Shown: piece after piece, positions 7,583 through 15,449 of the stretch | Layout of the letters: each line of letters begins with the position of its first letter | Numbering within the stretch: position 1 is the stretch's first letter | Source of the DNA: Isosphaeraceae bacterium | GTDB lineage: Bacteria; Planctomycetota; Planctomycetia; Isosphaerales; Isosphaeraceae | DNA length: 42,934 nucleotides | Assembly (NCBI GenBank): GCA_021324445.1 | Contig: JAJPJC010000373.1 | Span: 1-42,934, forward strand | Reading direction: 5' to 3' | Translations under genes and position numbers: made by a program | Notes under the pieces: generated by a model | Seen by the model: the letters and a program-made list of their open reading frames with translations, nothing else | What the model was told of the DNA's origin: nothing | Databases searched by the model: none

Positions 7583-10500
7583 GTCGCGAGGAATCCGCAT
7601 CGGGTGAAGGTCTCGGTCCTGAGGCTGCCCGCGAGGTCGAGCTGGCGCGGGTCCTGAATGACTACCTGGCCGAGCTCGAAGCCGGCCGGCCCGCGGACCC
7701 CGAGCGGTTCCTGGCCCGGCACCCCATGCTGGCCGATCCATTGCGCGCCTACCTGGAGCTGATGCACCTGGCCGTGCGGATGGTCGAGGTGGACACAGCC
7801 GGGTCGAGGGCTGGCCCGATCTCCAGCAATGGCTTGACCGTCGCAGCCGCCCCGGGCCGGAGCGTGCTCTCGACCCGGGAGCTCGGCCCGGGCGAGCCGC
7901 CTCCGGTCCGGCTGCGCGAACTGCCCGAGGAGCCGGGCCTGGTGGCCCGGCCGCGCTGGGGAGCCATGCCCCGGGATGGTGTCAGCATGGGCCGCTACGA
8001 GCTCCAGGGCGAGATCGCCCGGGGCGGCATGGGGGCCGTGCTCAAGGGCCGGGACGTGGATCTGGGCCGCGACCTGGCCGTCAAGGTCCTGCTCGAGTCG
8101 CACCGGGGCAGCCCCGAGGTGACGCGGCGGTTCATCGAGGAGGCCCAGATTGGCGGCCAGTTGCAGCATCCCGGGATCGTGCCGGTCTACGAGCTGGGTG
8201 CCTTCCCCGAGCCCGATCGACGGCCCTACTTCGCCATGAAACTGATCCAGGGGCGGACCCTGGCGGCCTTGCTCCACGAGCGGACCGACCCGGCGCAGGA
8301 CCTGCCGCGGTTCCTGGCGATCTTCGAGCAAGTTTGCCAGACGATGGCCTATGCCCACGCGCGGGGCGTGATCCACCGCGACTTGAAGCCGTCGAACATC
8401 ATGGCGGGCCGCTTCGGCGAGGTGCAGGTCATGGACTGGGGCCTGGCCAAGGTCCTGCCGCAAGGGGAAGGGGGGGACGAGACCACGCCGGACGGGGCCG
8501 ACGAGACGGTCGTGGCGACGGTGCGGAGCGGCTCGGCGGCGAGCGCCTCGCAGGCGGGCTCGATCCTGGGGACCCCGGGCTACATGGCTCCGGAGCAGGC
8601 TCGGGGCGAGCTGGATCGGGTCGACGAGCGCGCCGACGTCTTCGGTCTGGGGGCGATCCTCTGTGAAGTCCTGACCGGCCATCCGCCGTTCGTGGGACCG
8701 ACGCGCGAGGAGGCCCACGCCCGGGCGGAGCGCGGTGAGCTGGCTGAGACCTGGGACCGACTTGATGCTTGTGGCGCCGAGGCTGAGCTGATCGACCTGG
8801 TCCGGCGCTGCCTGGCGCCGGCGCGGGACCAGCGGCCGCGCGATGCCGGTGAGGTGGCGCGATCGATGACGGCCTATCTGGCCGGGGTGCAAGAGCGGTT
8901 GCGGGCGGCGGAACTGGCGCGGGTGGAGGCGCAGGCGCGGGCGGAGGAGGAGGGGAAGCGGCGGCGGGTGGCCGTGGCGCTGGCCGCCTCGGTGCTGGTG
9001 ACCTTCGGCCTGGCTGGCGGCGGCTGGGCTTACCTGGCGCGGGAGCAGCAACGGCGGGCCGCCCGGGTGGACCTGGCTCTGCGCGAGGCCGAGGTCTTGC
9101 GCGACGAGGCCCGGCGGGCCGGCGACGACCTGACGCGGTGGATCGCCGCCCGCGACGCGGCCCAGGCAGTCGCCCGGTTGCTGGCCGATGCCCGCGACAT
9201 GCCGACCCGGCATCGCGTCGCGGCCCTGGTCCGGCAAGCGAGCGAAGCCGCGCGGGCGGCCCAGGACGATCAGAGGCTCCTGGCCAGGCTGGTGGATATT
9301 CGCTCGGCCGAGGCCGATGACCCCGACGGCTCGGTCAGCGACGCCGCCTATGCCGACGCCTTCTGCCAGGCGGGGATCGACGTGGCTGCCTTACCCCCGG
9401 CCGAGGTCGGGGCGAGGATCAAGGCCCGACCCGCGTCGGTGGCGGTCGCCCTGGCGGCGGGCCTGGATGATTGGACGTCGCGGCGCCGGAAGGCCCGTCC
9501 CGAGCCGGAGGCGGGGTGGAGGCACCTGCTGGCCGCGGCCCGCGCGGCCGATCCGGACCCGCGACGCGACCGGCTCCGTGAGTTGTGGTCGTATACCGAC
9601 CTCAAGGCCCAGCTCGAGCCCTTGCGCAAGCTGGTCCTGGAAGCCGACCCCGGGATCTGGCCGGTGCAGGACCTGAACCTGCTGGCCGCCGCCGTGGCCG
9701 CCGCGGGCGATCCGGATGCCGCCGTGGCGCTGCTGCGCCGCGCCTGGGAGCGATACCCGGGCGATGTCGGTCTCAATTACCTCCTGGGTTTCTACCTGGA
9801 GCACGCTCATCCGCCGCAGACGGAGGAGGCGATCCGGTTCTACAGCGTGGCGCGGGCCCTGCGTCCCGAGACGGGGCACGAGCTGGCTCATCTCCTGGAG
9901 CGCCGCGGTCGAGAGGCCGAGGCGGTGGCGGTCTTCCGGGACCTGGTTCGGCTCCGATCCGACGATGGCCGCCATTGGACGTGCTATGGTCGTTTGCTCA
10001 AGCAGCGTGGCGATCGTGCCGGGGCCGAGGAGGCCCTCAATCGAGCTGTCGCCGCCCTGCGCAGCTCGATCTATCTCAAGTCCGAGAACGTCCAGGTCAT
10101 CGCGTGGGGCCACCACCTCCTCGGCCTGGCCCTGGGCGAGCAAGGGAACCTTGCCCAGGCGATCACCGAGTATCGGGAAGCCATCCGCCTCAAGCCCTCC
10201 TACTGGGAGGCCCACAGCAACCTCGGCGTTGTCCTGAAAGGCCAGGGCCAGCTCGAGGAAGCGATCGCCGAATGCCGCACGGCGATCCGGCTCAATCCCG
10301 ACGACTTTCTGGCATACGACAACCTCGGCAGGGCGCTGGTGGATCAAGGGAAATGGGCCGAGGCGATCGGAGAGTGCCGCAAAGCGCTGCGGCTCAAGCC
10401 CGACTATCCCCAGGCTCACAACACCTTGGGCATCGCCCTGTATCGTCAGGGGAGATTGGCCGAGGCGGTCGCCGAGTACCGCCAGGCCATCCGCCTCAAG

Positions 10501-11592
10501 CCCGACTTCCCCGCGGCCCATACCAACCTCGGCCTCGCCTTGGAAGGCCAGGGCCAGCTCGAGGAAGCGATCGCCGAATGCCGCATGGCGCTCCGGCTCA
10601 ATCCCGAGTATGCCATTGGCCATTTCAACCTCGGCGTTACCTTGCATGACCAGGGCAGGCTCGAGGAAGCGATCACCGAATACCGGGCGGTGCTCCGGCT
10701 CAAGCCCGACTTTGCCGATGCCCACGACAACCTCGGCGCCGCCCTCTCGGCCCAGGGGAATTTGGAGGAGGCGATCGCCGAGTACCGCGAAGCCCTGCGG
10801 CTCAAGCCGAACGATCCGGCTGGCCACTACAACCTTGGCAACGCGCTGCGCGACCGAGGGAAGCGGGAAGAGGCAGTCGGCGAGTACCAGGAAGCCCTGC
10901 GGCTCCATCCCCATTTTCCCACGGCCCACTGCAACCTTGGCCTTGTGCTTCAACGGGAGGGCCGATTTGCGGAGGCACTCTCCGAACTCAAGTGCGGCCA
11001 CGAGCTGGGGACAAAGGACCCGCGCTGGCCTTATCCCTCCGCCCAGTGGGTGCGACAGGCCCAGCGGCTGGTCGAGCTGGATCAGAAACTTCCGTCGCTC
11101 CTCAGCGGCCGGGCCAAGCCCGGTGATGTCGCCGAGACCTGCGACCTCGCCCTGGTCTGCTCGGGGAAGAAACTCCACGGCGCCTCGGCCCGGCTCTGGG
11201 CCGAAGCCCTCCGGGCGCAACCGAAGCTCGCCGAAGATCCGAAGGCCGGGCATCGCTACCATGCCGCTTGTGCCGCGACCCTGGCCGGCTCGGGCCAGGG
11301 CAAGGACGACCCGCCACTTGACGACGCGACCAAGACTCGCTGGCGCAAACAAGCCATCGACTGGCTCAAGGCTGACCTGAGGGCCTGGTCGCAGCTTCGG
11401 GACACCGGTCCGCGCCAGGCCCGGCCTCTCATCATCAAGACGCTCCAGTCCTGGAAAGCTGACCCCGACCTGGCAAGCCTCCGCGACCCGGCCGCGCTGG
11501 CCAAGCTCCCCCGGGAGGAACAAGACGCCTGCCGGGCATTGTGGACCGAGGTCGACACGCTGCTGGCCAGGTTCCGGACCACCGAGCCCTGA
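7579..11592 (+). CDS. Membrane Ser/Thr protein kinase with C-terminal TPR array
   Basis: 1337 aa. Residues 1-136 form an N-terminal region with YLAELEAGRPADPERFLARHP, common in planctomycete kinases. The kinase domain spans about 137-430: glycine loop GEIARGGMGAV, catalytic Lys169 (LAVKVLL), HRDLKPSN with Asp268, and Asp286 in DWG instead of DFG; GTPGYMAPEQA marks the activation segment. A charged juxtamembrane helix precedes one membrane segment (about 464-487). Beyond it lie a helical stretch and nine consecutive canonical 34-residue TPRs (about 840-1145), then a C-terminal helical domain. The TPR part is therefore on the other side of the membrane from the kinase, fitting a receptor layout. 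It is translationally coupled to the ECF factor, its likely substrate. The DWG variant is frequent in this group and does not by itself mean inactivity. Confidence 0.95.
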   Translation: MSREESASGEGLGPEAAREVELARVLNDYLAELEAGRPADPERFLARHPMLADPLRAYLELMHLAVRMVEVDTAGSRAGPISSNGLTVAAAPGRSVLSTRELGPGEPPPVRLRELPEEPGLVARPRWGAMPRDGVSMGRYELQGEIARGGMGAVLKGRDVDLGRDLAVKVLLESHRGSPEVTRRFIEEAQIGGQLQHPGIVPVYELGAFPEPDRRPYFAMKLIQGRTLAALLHERTDPAQDLPRFLAIFEQVCQTMAYAHARGVIHRDLKPSNIMAGRFGEVQVMDWGLAKVLPQGEGGDETTPDGADETVVATVRSGSAASASQAGSILGTPGYMAPEQARGELDRVDERADVFGLGAILCEVLTGHPPFVGPTREEAHARAERGELAETWDRLDACGAEAELIDLVRRCLAPARDQRPRDAGEVARSMTAYLAGVQERLRAAELARVEAQARAEEEGKRRRVAVALAASVLVTFGLAGGGWAYLAREQQRRAARVDLALREAEVLRDEARRAGDDLTRWIAARDAAQAVARLLADARDMPTRHRVAALVRQASEAARAAQDDQRLLARLVDIRSAEADDPDGSVSDAAYADAFCQAGIDVAALPPAEVGARIKARPASVAVALAAGLDDWTSRRRKARPEPEAGWRHLLAAARAADPDPRRDRLRELWSYTDLKAQLEPLRKLVLEADPGIWPVQDLNLLAAAVAAAGDPDAAVALLRRAWERYPGDVGLNYLLGFYLEHAHPPQTEEAIRFYSVARALRPETGHELAHLLERRGREAEAVAVFRDLVRLRSDDGRHWTCYGRLLKQRGDRAGAEEALNRAVAALRSSIYLKSENVQVIAWGHHLLGLALGEQGNLAQAITEYREAIRLKPSYWEAHSNLGVVLKGQGQLEEAIAECRTAIRLNPDDFLAYDNLGRALVDQGKWAEAIGECRKALRLKPDYPQAHNTLGIALYRQGRLAEAVAEYRQAIRLKPDFPAAHTNLGLALEGQGQLEEAIAECRMALRLNPEYAIGHFNLGVTLHDQGRLEEAITEYRAVLRLKPDFADAHDNLGAALSAQGNLEEAIAEYREALRLKPNDPAGHYNLGNALRDRGKREEAVGEYQEALRLHPHFPTAHCNLGLVLQREGRFAEALSELKCGHELGTKDPRWPYPSAQWVRQAQRLVELDQKLPSLLSGRAKPGDVAETCDLALVCSGKKLHGASARLWAEALRAQPKLAEDPKAGHRYHAACAATLAGSGQGKDDPPLDDATKTRWRKQAIDWLKADLRAWSQLRDTGPRQARPLIIKTLQSWKADPDLASLRDPAALAKLPREEQDACRALWTEVDTLLARFRTTEP
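10100..11010 (+). repeat. 102-bp tandem repeats encoding nine TPR units
   Basis: The DNA for the TPR array repeats every 102 bp. Two units are unusually alike: 10238-10279 and 10544-10585 are identical over 42 bp at an offset of exactly 306 bp (three units), and similarity continues beyond. This points to recent internal duplication or gene conversion within the array. Confidence 0.85.
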
Positions 11593-11595
11593 GCT

Positions 11596-11612
11596 GGGCT
11601 CGGGGCGAGCCC
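11596..11612 (+). terminator. Short hairpin after the kinase gene
   Basis: GGGCTC (11596-11601) pairs with GAGCCC (11607-11612) around a 5-nt loop, four bases past the kinase stop. It has no T-run. It is a weak candidate for a transcript end, and the WD40 gene downstream could still be co-transcribed. Confidence 0.25.
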
Positions 11613-11721
11613 CGAAGAAGTGCGGGTTCTCGCTGTGCCTCGCATCGTGCTGGGCGCCGTGGCGCTCCCGGATCGCCCTGCGCCCTCGCAAGCCGCCCCG
11701 TCCAGGAGAGGAGTTGGTGCC

Positions 11722-12840
11722 ATGCAGCGGTTGGGATTCCGCCCAGCGGATGATGGACTCGAGTGCCGCCGCGGATCGGCCGGACGAATCACATCGAGAG
11801 AGGTGGTCGGTGTCACCCTCCCCACAAGATTGGCCCTGTCCAGCCTCATGGCGGGGGTCGCCCTGATCGTGGCCTATCTCGAGATGGTGGCGGAGAAGGA
11901 CGCGTCGGCTCCCAGGACCCAGATCTGGTCATCCCAGGTGGAAGGTGTCGGCGCCGTGGAATTGGTTCGCTGCTCGCCCGACGGGGCGACGTTGGCCTCG
12001 CTGGACTCGAACGGCCATGCGATCCTCTGGGAGATCGCGACCGGTCGGAGGAGGGAGACTCAACCGGGCCATCTCGAGGGCATCCAGTCGTTGGCGTTCT
12101 CACCCGATCGTCGAACCCTGGCCACCGGCGGCGCCGACGCGACGATCCGCCTCTGGGACCTCGAGTCTGCGGAGCTGCGCTCGGAGCTCCGGGCCCCTAC
12201 CGGGTCGATCCGAGCCCTGGCCTTCTCCGCCGACGGCCGCATGCTCGCCTCGGCGAGTGCGACTGGCACCTTGATCCTCTGGGCGATGAGGGCCGGCTAT
12301 CCCCAGCTCACTCGGATCGAGACCGCCGCCGGAATCAGCTCGGTCGCGGTCGCGCCTGATGGCAGTCGGTTGGCGACGGCCCAGACCGATGGTCATGTGA
12401 AGATCTGGGACGCGACGTCGCCTGGACCCGCTTCGATCCTGGGCCGGTTCTCGCATGCCGCCCGGACTGTGGCCTTCTCCCCCAATGGCCGGATCCTGGC
12501 CGCGTCGGCGATCTATGATCGTGTGATTCGCCTGTGGGATCTCCCCCTGGGCCGCGAGCGCGCGCGCCTCTGCGGCCCGCCACCAGACGCCTCGGATGTC
12601 ACGTTCAGCCCCGATGGCCAGATCGTGGCCTGCGCGGGGGGCGACGGAAGCCTGCGATTCTGGGACGTGGACACGGGCCGCGATCGTGCCGTTGTGGACG
12701 GCGGTTCTGGCCGGGTTCGGGCGGTGGCCTTCGCACCCGACGGCCGGCTCCTGGCCTCCGCGGGGAATGATCGGTTCCTCAGGCTCTGGGATTACACGCA
12801 ACTCCTCTCCAGGAACGGAGACTCGTCACCGAGCCGGTAA
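11722..12840 (+). CDS. WD40-repeat protein, membrane-anchored
   Basis: 372 aa from the ATG at 11722, which is preceded by GGAGAGGAG at good distance; an upstream GTG (11620) is in frame but lacks such a site. A hydrophobic segment near residues 34-53 (LSSLMAGVALIVAYLEMV) predicts a signal anchor. The rest is seven WD40 units, each with the pattern (F/V)SPDGxxLAS...DGxxRLWD: CSPDGATLAS, FSPDRRTLAT, FSADGRMLAS, VAPDGSRLAT, FSPNGRILAA, FSPDGQIVAC and FAPDGRLLAS. Seven units make one closed beta-propeller, a protein-interaction scaffold. It follows the ECF/kinase pair by 129 bp on the same strand and could be a partner of that signalling unit. No enzymatic domain is present. Confidence 0.9.
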   Translation: MQRLGFRPADDGLECRRGSAGRITSREVVGVTLPTRLALSSLMAGVALIVAYLEMVAEKDASAPRTQIWSSQVEGVGAVELVRCSPDGATLASLDSNGHAILWEIATGRRRETQPGHLEGIQSLAFSPDRRTLATGGADATIRLWDLESAELRSELRAPTGSIRALAFSADGRMLASASATGTLILWAMRAGYPQLTRIETAAGISSVAVAPDGSRLATAQTDGHVKIWDATSPGPASILGRFSHAARTVAFSPNGRILAASAIYDRVIRLWDLPLGRERARLCGPPPDASDVTFSPDGQIVACAGGDGSLRFWDVDTGRDRAVVDGGSGRVRAVAFAPDGRLLASAGNDRFLRLWDYTQLLSRNGDSSPSR

Positions 12841-13123
12841 GTCGGTTTACCCTGTTGATCGGCCGCCGCCGAGGAAGGCTCAAGCCCGAGGATCCGGGTG
12901 GTGAGAAAACCCAGAGTTCCCGGCGCGGGTGGAATGAAGTACGCCCCAGAACCCCGACCAGTGCAGGATGGGGTTGACCTGGACGACCTGTCGCGGGCCG
13001 GCCGCGCTTGCATTCGCCCGGAGGGCCTGCCAGAATTGAGGAGGATCATAAGTTCTTACCAGAGAAACTCAATATATCCAATTGTGTCAGCTTTCACCGC
13101 TGTCGTCAGGCAAGGATGATCCC

Positions 13124-14764
13124 ATGAGCGGTGCTCAGAGCCATTTCTTCTCCCACTGCCCGCATTGCTCGGCCGGATTGAGGATCCGGCGGGCTTATCT
13201 CGGCAAGCAGGTCTGCTGCAAGCGATGCGAGCAGGTCTTCGTGGCTGCGGAGGGACCGGATGAGGGCGGTGGCGGACCCGCCGCGACGCCGGCGCTGCCA
13301 CTGGCCGTGGACCAGGCCGAGCGAATCGTTGTGACCTGTCCGAGCTGCACCACCGCGCTGAGTGTCCGGAGGGCCTATCTCGGACAGCAGGTCCGCTGCA
13401 AACAGTGCGATGTGCCCTTCGTCGTCGCCGATCTGCCCGGCCCCCGGCCGTCCGGCCTCGAGCCAGACCGGGCCCCGGCCGACCATGGCCTCGATGTCCT
13501 CTGCCAAGAGCGCGAGCGACTCCGCGGTGAGCGCGAGCAGATCTCGACCGAGAACCAGCGGCTCCAGGCGGCGCACGACCAGATCCAGGCGGAGCACGCA
13601 CGACTTCAGACGGCGCACAGGGACCTCGAGGCGGCGCATGTGCGGCTGCAAGCATCCCATAATGAACTGCTGACTGCGGATCAGGCCCGGGCTTCCGAGA
13701 TCGAGGCGTTGAGAGCCGCACACGGCCAGATGGCGGCCGCGCGCGACCGGCTCCAGGCGGAGCGTGATGAAGCCGCCCGGGAGCGGGATGCCCTCGCCGT
13801 GGAGCGGAATGCTCTCCAGGCCCGAGTCGACCGGCTTCGGGAGGAGCGGGATCATCTCGAGGCCGACCTGGGATCGATCCGCGGCGAACTGGGCGAGATC
13901 GCGCCGGGCGAGGTCCGAGTGATCGCGGAGGAGCGGGCCTCGTTGCGTTCCCTGGTCGAGCGGCTCGGGAGTGAGGTGGAGCGGCTCAGTGGCGAAGTTG
14001 AACGGCTTCAAGACGAGCTCGCCTCGTCGAGGGCGCATCGCTCGGCCCTCGAGGACTCGGCCCTCATGCGGCAGCGCCAGTGGGAGGCCGACCTGCTGGC
14101 CGCCCGCGGCGAAGTCAATCGGCTTGCGGCCCTGGTCGGCGACCGCGATGCCGATCTCGCGACGGCCTTCGCCGAGCTCTACCGCACGCGAGCCGAGCGG
14201 GAAGGCGCCACGGCGGAAGCCGAGCGGCTCCGCGTCACGGTCGCGCGGCTCGAGTGCGAGCAGCAGGAACGGGTCCAGCAGCACGGCGCCGCCCTCGATC
14301 GGCTCAGCGCCGACGCCGATCGACTCGCGGCGCTGGTCCGTGACCGCGAGGCGGAGCTCGAGGCGGCGATCGCGGAGCGTGACCGCTTTTCGGTCGAGCG
14401 GGAATCGGCCAGGATCGAAGTCCAGCGGCTCCGCATGGCCCTCCACCAGCTCGAGCGCGAGCATTGCGACCGGCGCGAGCGAGACGGCGCGGAGCTCGAT
14501 CGGCTCCGGGCGATGAACGAGCAGCTCCTTGCCAAGGCGTCTCGGTTCGCGGCGGCGGTCTCCTCCCCCCATCGGGACAACCAGCTCCAGGAGGCGCATG
14601 CCAGGGTCGTGTCGCTGCAACGCGAGGTGGTCTACCTGCGCAGCCTGGCGGGTGAGATGAGAGGAATGGGCAGGTCCGCGCAACACCACCCCCCTGTCCC
14701 ACCCGGCGCTGGGAGCGGTGCCGAGCGGGGCGCAACTGGTCTCCCCGGTCACAAGCTGGCCTGA
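13124..14764 (+). CDS. Double MJ0042-type zinc-ribbon protein with long coiled coil
   Basis: 546 aa from the ATG at 13124 (AAGGATGA upstream). Residues about 9-40 and 71-103 are two copies of the same zinc-ribbon-like motif: CPHCSAGLRIRRAYLGKQ followed by CCKRC, and CPSCTTALSVRRAYLGQQ followed by RCKQC. MJ0042-type ribbons of this form are common at planctomycete N-termini. From about residue 125 to 515 the protein is an uninterrupted Arg/Glu/Ala/Leu-rich heptad pattern (ERLRGEREQ, QAEHARLQ, EVERLSGEVERLQDEL and so on), predicting a very long coiled coil. The last 30 residues are Gly/Pro-rich and probably disordered. No signal peptide or membrane segment is seen. It is probably a cytoplasmic scaffold, cytoskeletal-type or nucleic-acid-associated protein; the function is unknown. 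Confidence 0.88.
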   Translation: MSGAQSHFFSHCPHCSAGLRIRRAYLGKQVCCKRCEQVFVAAEGPDEGGGGPAATPALPLAVDQAERIVVTCPSCTTALSVRRAYLGQQVRCKQCDVPFVVADLPGPRPSGLEPDRAPADHGLDVLCQERERLRGEREQISTENQRLQAAHDQIQAEHARLQTAHRDLEAAHVRLQASHNELLTADQARASEIEALRAAHGQMAAARDRLQAERDEAARERDALAVERNALQARVDRLREERDHLEADLGSIRGELGEIAPGEVRVIAEERASLRSLVERLGSEVERLSGEVERLQDELASSRAHRSALEDSALMRQRQWEADLLAARGEVNRLAALVGDRDADLATAFAELYRTRAEREGATAEAERLRVTVARLECEQQERVQQHGAALDRLSADADRLAALVRDREAELEAAIAERDRFSVERESARIEVQRLRMALHQLEREHCDRRERDGAELDRLRAMNEQLLAKASRFAAAVSSPHRDNQLQEAHARVVSLQREVVYLRSLAGEMRGMGRSAQHHPPVPPGAGSGAERGATGLPGHKLA

Positions 14765-14815
14765 CTGGTCCTGTGCGGGTTCCGGTCCCAGGCGACTGCG
14801 GCCTTGGGGACCGCC

Positions 14816-14832
14816 CTCGGGGAAGCCCCGAG
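14816..14832. terminator. Hairpin between convergent genes
   Basis: CTCGGGG (14816-14822) and CCCCGAG (14826-14832) form a 7-bp stem with a 3-nt loop. It lies between the ends of the zinc-ribbon gene (14764) and the cupin gene (14843), so it could serve both strands. It lacks a T-tract. Confidence 0.4.
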
Positions 14833-14842
14833 CCCAGTCGGA

Positions 14843-15193
14843 TTACTCCACCTCATGGACGTCGAGCAGGACGCCCCTGGGGATGCAGACGGTCAGGACA
14901 GTCAGCCGGCCCACGGCCTTGTGCCGGACGCCCTTGGGGACGTAGACCACTACTCCCTTGTGCAAGTCGATCTCCTCGTCGTCGAGGACCATCGTGCCCT
15001 GGCCGTCGATGACGTAGTAGAACTCGTCGGTGTGCTCGTGGTAGTGCAGCTTGGCGGCCTGGATCTCGACGTGGTGGACCTCGGCGGCGGCCTGGTCCTG
15101 CTCTTCGATCAGCGGGCGGATCTGGCCGCAGGTCTCGGCCCAGGGCTGGACCTCGGCGGGGTCCCGACGCAGGAACCTGGTGGCGATGCTCAT
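14843..15193 (-). CDS. Single-domain cupin protein
   Basis: 116 aa if the ATG at 15193 is used; this start has GGGAGG six bases upstream on its strand (an ATG two codons earlier, 15199, is too close to that site). Cupin motif 1 is complete, HYHEHTDEFYYVIDGQG: the HxH and Glu metal ligands are all present with standard spacing. Motif 2 is KGVVVYVPKGVRHKAVG, with the fourth metal-binding His. Such small cupins bind a divalent metal and include isomerases, dioxygenases and sugar-binding proteins, so the reaction cannot be assigned. It is isolated, convergent with the coiled-coil gene and divergent from topB. Confidence 0.85.
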   Translation of the reverse strand: MSIATRFLRRDPAEVQPWAETCGQIRPLIEEQDQAAAEVHHVEIQAAKLHYHEHTDEFYYVIDGQGTMVLDDEEIDLHKGVVVYVPKGVRHKAVGRLTVLTVCIPRGVLLDVHEVE

Positions 15194-15367
15194 GGACATC
15201 CTCCCGGCTTGTGAGCGATCATGGGCATCGCTCCGTTTTGGTGTTCGGCTCGTGGTGCTCAAGAGCCTCATGACCCATCCGAGGATAACGCAACCGAGAC
15301 CCTGAGTCAGCGCTTGGGGGAGTTCCGAACGGGTACGGCTCGACTTCTCGACGGTTCAGTCGATCTG

Positions 15368-15373
15368 TACAAT
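15368..15373 (+). promoter_or_regulatory. Possible -10 element upstream of the topoisomerase gene
   Basis: TACAAT lies about 75 bp before the topoisomerase start in a local A/T-rich patch. No good -35 hexamer is found at 16-18 bp spacing, so this is tentative. Confidence 0.25.
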
Positions 15374-15449
15374 CGAATAGAACAAGAATTGCGCGTGATC
15401 CAGGACCGTTCTCGAGGGAGTCCAGCTCTCTTGCCGAGATGGGAGCGCC

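Noticed and set aside
7435..11691. Long minus-strand open frames (600 and 766 codons) over the kinase gene
   Set aside because: The plus strand encodes an unmistakable kinase and TPR array; the antisense products have no motif and repeat with the TPR periodicity.
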